Below are positions 1 through 4,937 of a DNA stretch of 9,201 nt, piece after piece (position 1 is the stretch's first letter; the number at the start of each line of letters is the position of its first letter). Source of the DNA: Myroides sp. GTDB lineage: Bacteria; Bacteroidota; Bacteroidia; Flavobacteriales; Flavobacteriaceae. The notes under the pieces are model-generated. The model was not told the DNA's origin. It made no database searches and was given only the letters and a program-made list of their open reading frames with translations. The translations under genes and the position numbers were made by a program. The DNA is taken from assembly GCA_018384465.1 (NCBI GenBank), contig JAHAYQ010000050.1, positions 1 to 9,201 on the forward strand. Direction: 5' to 3'.

Positions 1-135
1 CGCTACTTCACTACTCAAATGAATCCACCTGACGAAGTCATTCCTTCATTCGTAATAAAAATTAAAACTCAGCAAATACAAGGTTCCATTGGTATACCAC
101 CAAATATGCTCTTAAATAGAAACCTATTTCTTTAA
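1..135 (+). CDS. Possible C-terminal end of an unidentified plus-strand gene (partial)
   Basis: The first plus-strand frame is open from the window edge for 44 codons and stops at TAA 133-135. The other two plus frames close within the first 36 bases. The translated tail includes PPDEVIPSFVIKIKT and GSIGIPPNMLL. I do not recognise a family and the stretch is short enough to be open by chance. If real, it is the end of a gene converging on the minus-strand DUF1801 gene and overlapping its 3' end by 12 bases. A small stem-loop, AAATAG (114-119) pairing with CTATTT (124-129), covers the junction, but no clear T-tract follows on either strand. Nothing else is visible in bases 1-123. Confidence 0.22.
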   Translation, partial: RYFTTQMNPPDEVIPSFVIKIKTQQIQGSIGIPPNMLLNRNLFL

Positions 136-579
136 ATTTGATTCGTATAAGGTAATCCAATCAGTTAAAGACATTTTTTGCATCAATGCGCCAATTAGTT
201 CAAAAGGGATGTCGTCTACCTTTTTAAAGCGTACACAACTTTTACCTATATCTAACTTTCTACTGCTGTATTTTGGAAATTCGTTTACAAACCAATCGTA
301 TAGTTCGGGTTGCGCATACATACCCATGTGATAAAAGTTAATGGAGTTTTTCTGAGAGGCAATGCCAGCAAATGGTAAAGGTTCTATGGGCTTACAATGA
401 TAGCCCGACGGATAAACCGTATGCGGCACCACATAGCCCAATCCACCGTAACTGATGCCGGGTGCAAATCCTTCGGGTAAATTAGCTACAATTACTTGGT
501 GCAATTTGTTAAAAGCCTCTTTGCGCTCCTCAGGCACGTTGGCCAAAATTTCTTCTACTGTTGTTCCGTTTGCTTTCAT
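124..579 (-). CDS. DUF1801 domain-containing protein (second DUF1801 gene of the operon)
   Basis: This 151-residue protein is predicted to be cytoplasmic, with no signal peptide or membrane segment. The N-terminal helix with PEERKEAFNKLHQVI (about 16-30), then GISYGGLGYVVP (41-52) and the PFAGIASQKNSINFYHMGMY stretch (about 69-88), fit the DUF1801 fold. That fold is frataxin-like; members include YdhG of Bacillus, described as an iron chaperone. The C-terminal part contains GKSCVRFKKVDDIP (112-125), the usual conserved end of the domain. It is the last gene of the operon. Its ATG shares base 579 with the TAA of the upstream gene (TAATG), which suggests translational coupling. It is clearly different in sequence from its DUF1801 neighbour, so it is not a recent duplicate. 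The molecular role is unknown; family assignment is fairly sure, function is not. Confidence 0.85.
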   Translation of the reverse strand: MKANGTTVEEILANVPEERKEAFNKLHQVIVANLPEGFAPGISYGGLGYVVPHTVYPSGYHCKPIEPLPFAGIASQKNSINFYHMGMYAQPELYDWFVNEFPKYSSRKLDIGKSCVRFKKVDDIPFELIGALMQKMSLTDWITLYESNLKK

Positions 580-917
580 TACTTGTTGGTTACAATTTTA
601 AACCACGAGCTTAATAACTCGGTATCTATTTCGTCAATCGATTTAATTTTAAGGTGTCGCATGGTTTTTCCGGTACCTTGCAACAGCTTATCAGGGTCGT
701 TAAGCATTTCAAAACCGCTGTAAAAGCCAACGTTTACGTGTTGTTTATTTGCTTGTAAATACGTAAAATCCTTTTGGAGGGTGTATACAGGTCGGCTCCA
801 TTTAAAATTCTCGATTACTTCAGGTACGGCATCTAAAATTATGTCACGTACTTTTTCCATAATTTCTCGTTGCGGAGAGGCTGCTGTGGCTATATAATTT
901 ATAACTTCTGTATTCAT
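579..917 (-). CDS. DUF1801 domain-containing protein, short form
   Basis: This 112-residue soluble protein shows the classic DUF1801 pattern. An N-terminal helical segment has SPQREIMEKVRDII (14-27). It is followed by FKWSRPVYTL (38-47, matching the usual E-x-x-x-W-x-x-P-x-Y core), HVNVGFYSGFEML (60-72), LLQGTGKTMRHLKI (78-91) and a final helix with SIDEID (93-98). The length is normal for the compact members. It lies in the middle of the operon: its ATG begins 3 bases after the stop of the alkylation-repair gene, and its TAA overlaps the ATG of the next DUF1801 gene by one base. No biochemical role is established for this subgroup. Context suggests co-expression with a DNA repair protein, but that is inference from gene order alone. 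Confidence 0.88.
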   Translation of the reverse strand: MNTEVINYIATAASPQREIMEKVRDIILDAVPEVIENFKWSRPVYTLQKDFTYLQANKQHVNVGFYSGFEMLNDPDKLLQGTGKTMRHLKIKSIDEIDTELLSSWFKIVTNK

Positions 918-920
918 GGC

Positions 921-1583
921 TTATTTATTCAGTTTAGCTACCTGCATTTCAATATACTTAGGCAAATAATTGGGCGTACAATTTTTCGCTACCATTTCGT
1001 CTTTATACAAACCAGTTTCTTCGCCAATAGCAATACAACGGTTGCGGAATTCTTGTTGAAATATTCCAATTTGGGCTGCTGTAAAATTCATAGCCCACTG
1101 CACTTCTGGAGCTTCCTTTACGATGCGTTTTTCAATCAAAGAAAGTAATTCTTCGCTGTTTGCAGGTGGTGTTTGTCCTACCCAACGCAGTCTGCCTTGA
1201 TAGTACCAGTAAATACGTCTTTGTAAATTTAGCGGACGATCTACCCAAGATTCCATTAAAGCAATGGTTTTTTTGTTTTTTGTTAATTGATTTGCCATGA
1301 GCCAATCCATCAGTTGGGTGCGTTCGTCCATAGAATGTTGCTCCATAGCTTTCGTTAATTCATCCAAAACATCTTGCGAAAGTACTTTGTGATCCATAAT
1401 TAAGATCGATAACATGCGGGCAAAAAAGCTTTTTGTAGACCATAGTTCTAATGCCAACTCGTGGTTTTTTTTAATATCCTTAGCCCATTTTCGCAAATCG
1501 CCCAATTTGGTGTTCGGTTGATTGATTGCGGATAAAATATCAGTCGCTTGGGTTGATAAAACAACATTCTTTTGCATAATCAT
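921..1583 (-). CDS. AlkD-like DNA alkylation repair protein (HEAT-repeat glycosylase family)
   Basis: This 220-residue soluble protein is largely helical, as expected for the AlkC/AlkD superfamily (ALK/HEAT repeats). Known members flank damaged DNA with stacked helices and excise alkylated bases without flipping them. Recognisable parts are LGDLRKWAKDIKKNHELALELW (from about 27), SFFARMLSILIMD (52-64), MDERTQLMDWL (85-95), WVDRP (113-117) and a C-terminal helical end with VQWAMNFTAAQIGIF (161-175). Tryptophans and an aspartate in these segments (W94, W113, D115, W163) are candidates for the substrate pocket, though I cannot map them to AlkD with certainty. The start is chosen at ATG 1583; a second in-frame ATG lies two codons later (1577). 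A TAAATTTG box lies 14 bases upstream. It is the first gene of a three-gene operon with two DUF1801 genes. Whether it is an active glycosylase cannot be judged here. Confidence 0.82.
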   Translation of the reverse strand: MIMQKNVVLSTQATDILSAINQPNTKLGDLRKWAKDIKKNHELALELWSTKSFFARMLSILIMDHKVLSQDVLDELTKAMEQHSMDERTQLMDWLMANQLTKNKKTIALMESWVDRPLNLQRRIYWYYQGRLRWVGQTPPANSEELLSLIEKRIVKEAPEVQWAMNFTAAQIGIFQQEFRNRCIAIGEETGLYKDEMVAKNCTPNYLPKYIEMQVAKLNK

Positions 1584-1597
1584 ACATTTAATCTCTA

Positions 1598-1605
1598 CAA
1601 ATTTA
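1598..1605 (-). promoter_or_regulatory. Bacteroidota -7 box for the alkylation-repair/DUF1801 operon
   Basis: On the minus strand the sequence TAAATTTG is a perfect match to TAnnTTTG and ends 14 bases before the ATG at 1583. No convincing TTG -33 element is seen at the usual distance upstream. The predicted leader would be only about 10 bases. Confidence 0.5.
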
Positions 1606-1665
1606 GTGAATTAACCCATAGTGTATAATAAAATATCTACTGATGTACAGATTTATATGCTTTTA

Positions 1666-1778
1666 AAACCTAATAGAAAACATAGTTATTTATCATTGAT
1701 AAAACATTTGTTGGTCTCATTCGTAAGTTAAAAACTATGCCCTTTTAGTGGGAGTCTATCAGTCCAATCAAACCTATG
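1666..1778. repeat. Palindromic intergenic repeat, copy A (degenerate)
   Basis: This is the most diverged of three related non-coding segments. Its left part, 1672-1692, matches 3754-3774 of copy C at 20 of 21 positions. A perfect 6-bp hairpin follows, TTTATC (1689-1694), loop ATT, GATAAA (1698-1703); the same hairpin core occurs in copy B. The right end keeps only AACCTATG (1771-1778) of the GAACCTATGTGGT end shared by B and C. It fills most of the 215-base gap between the alkylation-repair operon and the methyltransferase gene. No open frame of note lies in it. Confidence 0.6.
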
Positions 1779-1785
1779 AACTTTC

Positions 1786-1798
1786 ACCTCGTAGAGGT
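1786..1798. other. Perfect 5-bp stem-loop next to the methyltransferase stop codon
   Basis: ACCTC (1786-1790), loop GTA, GAGGT (1794-1798) form a perfect hairpin that directly abuts the TAA (1799-1801) of the minus-strand methyltransferase gene. It could mark the 3' end of that transcript. However, no T-tract follows on the minus strand. The T-rich run is on the other side, where it would serve only a plus-strand transcript, and no plus-strand gene is seen upstream. I therefore call it a stem-loop, not a terminator. Confidence 0.4.
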
Positions 1799-2419
1799 TT
1801 ATTTTTTTCTTAAAACCACTAATTTTTCACTTAACCTTACAATATCAAACCCAAAATGCTCGGCAATGTATTCAAAGGTTTTAAAAGTGTAAATAAAAAC
1901 ATGCGTTTGATCTTTGCGGTAGTACCAGTTTTTAAAATCGGTTTGGTTGTTGAACAAATGTGTCTTAATAATAAGTAATCCACCGGGGTTTAAAAGCTTT
2001 CTTAATTTTGTGATTTCATCAAAAGGATGGTAAAAATGTTCAAAAACCTCGCAACTAAAAATATAATCGTAGGTTTTGTGTAAGTACGATGTATCCGGAT
2101 AAAAATAAGGATCATATAAATCAATCAAAAAACCTTTGGCTTTTAACTGATGGGTAATCACAGGGCCTTTGCCGCAACCATAATCCAATCCAAGCATATC
2201 GGTAGAACAATATTCTAAAATGGTATTGGTAACAGGCGCAGTGAAATTCTGATAACCAGTATCGTTTACATCATTATTGTGTTGTTCGTAATGATTTTTC
2301 TCATTTGCTTCATTAAAATACAAATCATCTCGTTTTAAATAGGCATAACAATTCTGGCAGATGTAGTATTCTTCATCGGCTTTCTCGCTTAAAAAAGTAT
2401 TGCACAGCGTACAGTTCAT
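1799..2419 (-). CDS. Class I SAM-dependent methyltransferase with N-terminal four-cysteine (zinc-ribbon-like) segment
   Basis: This 206-residue soluble protein starts with two CxxC pairs, C3/C6 and C21/C24, spaced as in a zinc ribbon or treble-clef knuckle. A seven-strand methyltransferase core follows. Motif I is LDYGCGKGP (78-86), the glycine-rich SAM loop. DLYDPYF (100-106) includes the acidic end of strand 2. YDYIFSCEVFEHF (117-129) is the motif after strand 4. LNPGGLLIIKTH (143-154) is the strand-5 region, and HVFIYTFKTFEYIAEHFGF follows near the C-terminus. The layout matches the Methyltransf_23-type small-molecule or O-/C-methyltransferases; the substrate cannot be told. It is a lone gene between two copies of an intergenic repeat. 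A near-match promoter box (TATCTTTA on the minus strand, 2440-2447) lies about 20 bases upstream of the ATG. The class is confident, the role unknown. Confidence 0.85.
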   Translation of the reverse strand: MNCTLCNTFLSEKADEEYYICQNCYAYLKRDDLYFNEANEKNHYEQHNNDVNDTGYQNFTAPVTNTILEYCSTDMLGLDYGCGKGPVITHQLKAKGFLIDLYDPYFYPDTSYLHKTYDYIFSCEVFEHFYHPFDEITKLRKLLNPGGLLIIKTHLFNNQTDFKNWYYRKDQTHVFIYTFKTFEYIAEHFGFDIVRLSEKLVVLRKK

Positions 2420-2439
2420 TTTGTAATTTTAATAGTGGT

Positions 2440-2447
2440 TAAAGATA
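2440..2447 (-). promoter_or_regulatory. Near-consensus -7 box upstream of the methyltransferase gene
   Basis: On the minus strand TATCTTTA matches TAnnTTTG at all fixed positions except the last, and it ends 20 bases before the ATG at 2419. This is the best candidate in the region but weaker than the other boxes in the window. Confidence 0.3.
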
Positions 2448-2505
2448 CAACGAGTTAATGGGTAAAGCATTTTTTCTGAATGAGAAAACCGATAAAATTA
2501 TAAAT

Positions 2506-2638
2506 AAACCACATAGATATTTTTAACTTATAGTTTTAGATAGCTTTTATCTTCGATAAAAACATAGCTCAATTACCAAAGGTAATCTATGAGATCTTAT
2601 AAAATAGTACTAACTGTGAACCTATGTGGTTTAGAAAA
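2506..2638. repeat. Palindromic intergenic repeat, copy B (upstream of ruvB)
   Basis: Perfect 11-base terminal inverted repeats, AAACCACATAG (2506-2516) and CTATGTGGTTT (2622-2632), enclose about 105 bases. Inside is a 7-bp hairpin, TTTTATC (2545-2551), loop TTC, GATAAAA (2555-2561). The right end, 2618-2638, matches copy C (3806-3826) at 19 of 21 positions, starting with GAACCTATGTGGT. The right end stops about 27 bases before the ruvB -7 box, so it covers or borders the place where a -33 element would lie. It contains no gene and resembles a small MITE- or REP-like element, without evidence of mobility. Confidence 0.7.
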
Positions 2639-2665
2639 GTTTAAATGAGATATATGTAAAAATAG

Positions 2666-2673
2666 TATCTTTG
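2666..2673 (+). promoter_or_regulatory. -7 promoter box of ruvB
   Basis: TATCTTTG is a perfect TAnnTTTG match ending only 4 bases before the ruvB ATG (2678). With the usual 4-5 base distance from this box to the transcription start, the mRNA would begin at or next to the A of ATG, giving a leaderless transcript. Confidence 0.6.
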
Positions 2674-2677
2674 CCTT

Positions 2678-3712
2678 ATGAACGAGCATTTAAATCCAAC
2701 CAATGAAAATTTCTCAAACGAAGAGTTAGATGTAGAAAAAAAACTGCGTCCGCTATCGTTTGATGATTTTGCAGGTCAAGATCAGGTATTAGAAAATTTA
2801 AAAGTGTTTGTAAAAGCAGCTAATTTACGTGGCGAAGCTTTAGATCACACGTTATTTCACGGTCCTCCGGGATTGGGAAAAACCACCTTGTCTAATATTT
2901 TAGCGAACGAATTAAATGTAGGAATTAAAATTACATCGGGTCCCGTATTGGACAAGCCTGGCGATTTAGCCGGATTATTGACCAATTTAGAAGAACGCGA
3001 TATTTTGTTTATCGATGAAATCCATCGGTTAAGTCCCGTGGTTGAAGAATATCTGTATTCGGCAATGGAAGATTTTAAAATCGATATCATGATCGAATCG
3101 GGTCCTAATGCACGTTCGGTTCAAATCAACCTGAATCCATTTACTTTGGTAGGAGCCACCACTCGTTCGGGATTATTGACTGCGCCAATGCGAGCTCGTT
3201 TTGGAATTCAAAGTCGATTGCAGTATTATAACATTGAATTATTATCGACCATTGTAGAGCGTAGTGCCACTATTTTAAAAGTTCCTATTGATATGGAAGC
3301 TGCAATTGAAATTGCGGGTCGAAGTAGAGGAACCCCACGTATAGCCAACGCTTTGTTGCGCAGGGTTCGCGATTTTGCACAGATTAAAGGCAACGGACGT
3401 ATCGATATTGAAATTTCGCGCTTTGCATTAAAAGCATTGAATGTAGATGCGTACGGTTTAGATGAAATGGATAACAAAATATTAACCACCATTATTGATA
3501 AATTCAAAGGCGGTCCTGTGGGCTTGTCAACATTGGCGACTGCTGTTTCTGAAAATGCCGAAACCATTGAAGAAGTCTATGAACCTTTTTTAATTCAAGA
3601 AGGATTTATTTACCGTACACCAAGAGGTAGAGAAGTAACCGAAAAGGCATACCAACATTTAGGTAGAACTAACTCAGGAAAATTAGGTGGATTGTTTAAT
3701 AGTTACGAATAA
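2678..3712 (+). CDS. ruvB: Holliday junction branch migration ATPase RuvB
   Basis: This 344-residue AAA+ motor works as hexamers on both sides of the RuvA-bound four-way junction and pumps DNA during recombinational repair. Visible hallmarks are RPLSFDDFAGQ (24-34), Walker A GPPGLGKT (62-69), Walker B LFIDEIHRL (110-118), sensor 1 GATTRSG (159-165), the arginine finger in RARFG (R174) and sensor 2 in SRGTPRIANALLRR (from 216). The C-terminal winged-helix domain includes GGPVGLSTLATAVSE and the GFIYRTPRGR wing. Length is typical and complete. The ATG start fits the family N-terminus and lies 4 bases after a strong -7 box, so translation from a leaderless mRNA is likely. ruvC is not adjacent, and ruvA lies about 3.6 kb downstream on the same strand, so the two are not one operon. 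The gene is bracketed by two copies of the palindromic repeat. Confidence 0.98.
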   Translation: MNEHLNPTNENFSNEELDVEKKLRPLSFDDFAGQDQVLENLKVFVKAANLRGEALDHTLFHGPPGLGKTTLSNILANELNVGIKITSGPVLDKPGDLAGLLTNLEERDILFIDEIHRLSPVVEEYLYSAMEDFKIDIMIESGPNARSVQINLNPFTLVGATTRSGLLTAPMRARFGIQSRLQYYNIELLSTIVERSATILKVPIDMEAAIEIAGRSRGTPRIANALLRRVRDFAQIKGNGRIDIEISRFALKALNVDAYGLDEMDNKILTTIIDKFKGGPVGLSTLATAVSENAETIEEVYEPFLIQEGFIYRTPRGREVTEKAYQHLGRTNSGKLGGLFNSYE

Positions 3713-3746
3713 ATCTTTTAGTTTAATACACTGCATTTTCTTTTTT

Positions 3747-3826
3747 AAACCACAATAGAAAATATAGTTATTTACAGATTTATTAGCAGGTTTAAAGTAA
3801 ATACAGAACCTATGTGGTAAAGAAAA
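3747..3826. repeat. Palindromic intergenic repeat, copy C (downstream of ruvB)
   Basis: This is the shortest copy. The left end ACCACAATAG (3749-3758) pairs with the right end CTATGTGGT (3810-3818) apart from one extra A. The left arm, 3754-3774, matches copy A (20 of 21) and the right arm, 3806-3826, matches copy B (19 of 21), which links all three copies. It begins 34 bases after the ruvB stop. A T-rich tract (about 3831-3848) follows about a dozen bases after the right arm, so the folded RNA could help end the ruvB transcript; this is inference. Confidence 0.68.
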
Positions 3827-3922
3827 TAACTTTTTGTTTTTTTTATTTATTACATATAAAGATAATGCACTATGGGTTAATTGTTATGTTTATCCGAGCA
3901 TCTGTGGAAAATAGATAAATTT

Positions 3923-4852
3923 ATGAATACAAAGGAAATACATACAAAGTTAATTAAAGACAAAGCCCGTGATTTGGGCTTTTCTTATTGTGGTATTTCC
4001 GAAGCAGCTTTTTTAGAAACCGAAGCACCGCGTTTAGAAAGTTGGTTAAAAAATAACATGCACGGCGAAATGCAGTATATGGAAAACCATTTTGATAAAC
4101 GTTTAGATCCGCGTTTGTTGGTTCCCGGTGCTAAATCGGTGGTTTCGTTGTTACTGAATTATTATCCTTCTGAAAAGCAAAATTCCGATTCGTATAAAAT
4201 CTCCAAATACGCCTACGGCGAAGATTATCATTTTGTGATAAAAGACAAGTTAAAAGAGTTATTAAACTTCATCAGAGAAGAAATAGGCGAGGTAGACGGT
4301 CGTGCATTTACCGATTCGGCTCCGGTGTTAGATAAAGCCTGGGCAGCAAAATCAGGCTTGGGCTGGGTGGGTAAAAATAACAACTTAATCCGTAAAACCG
4401 AAGGATCGTTCTTTTTCGTAGCCGAACTAATCATTGATTTGGACTTGATGTACGATACCGCAACAACCAATCATTGTGGTTCGTGTACTGCTTGTATTGA
4501 TGCGTGCCCCACCCAAGCCATAGAATCACCTTATATTGTGAACGGCAGCAAGTGTATTTCGTATTTAACTATTGAATTAAAAGATGCCATTCCAAACGAA
4601 TTTGCCGGTAAGTTAGATGATTGGATCTACGGTTGTGATGTCTGCCAGGATGTATGTCCGTGGAACCGCTTTGCAAAACCACACAATCAGTCGTTGTTTA
4701 ACCCCAAACCTACCTTAATTGATTACGACAAAGACCAATGGAACGATTTAACCCAAGAGCTTTTCAACGAAATTTTTAGAAAATCGCCTGTAAAACGCAC
4801 CAAATATTCGGGATTAATGCGAAATATTGCTTTTGTTAATCAACAAGACTAA
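3923..4852 (+). CDS. queG: Epoxyqueuosine reductase QueG, short form
   Basis: This 309-residue cytoplasmic enzyme reduces epoxyqueuosine to queuosine in the wobble position of tRNAs with GUN anticodons, using cobalamin and two [4Fe-4S] clusters. The N-terminal part has LGFSYCGI (18-25) and HGEMQYMENHFDKRLDPR (47-64). DSAPVLDKAWA (131-141) holds the conserved aspartate and cobalamin-side motif and is followed by GLGWVGKN (145-152). The ferredoxin-like part has CGSCTACIDACP (C185, C188, C191, C195), C211 and CDVCQDVCPWN (C238, C241, C245), giving the eight cysteines expected for two clusters. At 309 residues it lacks the C-terminal HEAT-like extension of longer homologues such as those of E. 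coli and B. subtilis, as is common in Flavobacteria. I start it at ATG 3923; an in-frame TTG at 3881 adds 14 residues unlike the family. A weak TATGTTTA box at 3885-3892 is a possible promoter. Confidence 0.96.
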   Translation: MNTKEIHTKLIKDKARDLGFSYCGISEAAFLETEAPRLESWLKNNMHGEMQYMENHFDKRLDPRLLVPGAKSVVSLLLNYYPSEKQNSDSYKISKYAYGEDYHFVIKDKLKELLNFIREEIGEVDGRAFTDSAPVLDKAWAAKSGLGWVGKNNNLIRKTEGSFFFVAELIIDLDLMYDTATTNHCGSCTACIDACPTQAIESPYIVNGSKCISYLTIELKDAIPNEFAGKLDDWIYGCDVCQDVCPWNRFAKPHNQSLFNPKPTLIDYDKDQWNDLTQELFNEIFRKSPVKRTKYSGLMRNIAFVNQQD

Positions 4853-4907
4853 TGCATTCTTCATTAAAAAACTGAACTTTTCATTTCTTAAATCCATTAA
4901 AGCTTGG

Positions 4908-4915
4908 TATATTTG
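4908..4915 (+). promoter_or_regulatory. -7 promoter box of the malic enzyme gene
   Basis: TATATTTG is a perfect TAnnTTTG match. The predicted transcription start is near 4919-4920. This supports the ATG at 4938 as the start codon, with a leader of about 18 bases, since the alternative TTG at 4920 would sit at the very 5' end of the mRNA. No clear -33 element is seen. Confidence 0.55.
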
Positions 4916-4937
4916 TTAGTTGTCAAAAAAAATAAAA

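Noticed and set aside
496..1148. Plus-strand open frames opposite the DUF1801 and alkylation-repair genes
   Set aside because: They lie antisense to an operon whose minus-strand proteins match known families. Their translations are cysteine- and phenylalanine-rich with no recognisable motif.
2857..3567. Minus-strand open frames inside ruvB (77 and 113 codons)
   Set aside because: They are fully antisense to a certain ruvB. The proteins are serine/asparagine-rich translations typical of a shadow frame, with no recognisable domain.
1660..3830. CRISPR array or insertion sequence
   Set aside because: The repeats are three, widely and unevenly spaced, separated by genes and not identical. No transposase or cas gene is present, so they are neither an array nor an intact insertion sequence.
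3881..3922. TTG at 3881 as the queG start, adding 14 residues
   Set aside because: The added residues do not resemble QueG N-termini, whereas MNTKEIHTKLIKDKARDLGF from ATG 3923 does. A promoter-like box (3885-3892) would also fall inside the extended gene.
4920..4937. TTG at 4920 as the malic enzyme start
   Set aside because: It would lie at the predicted transcription start itself. ATG 4938 gives a normal short leader and the usual family N-terminus, but TTG is not excluded.
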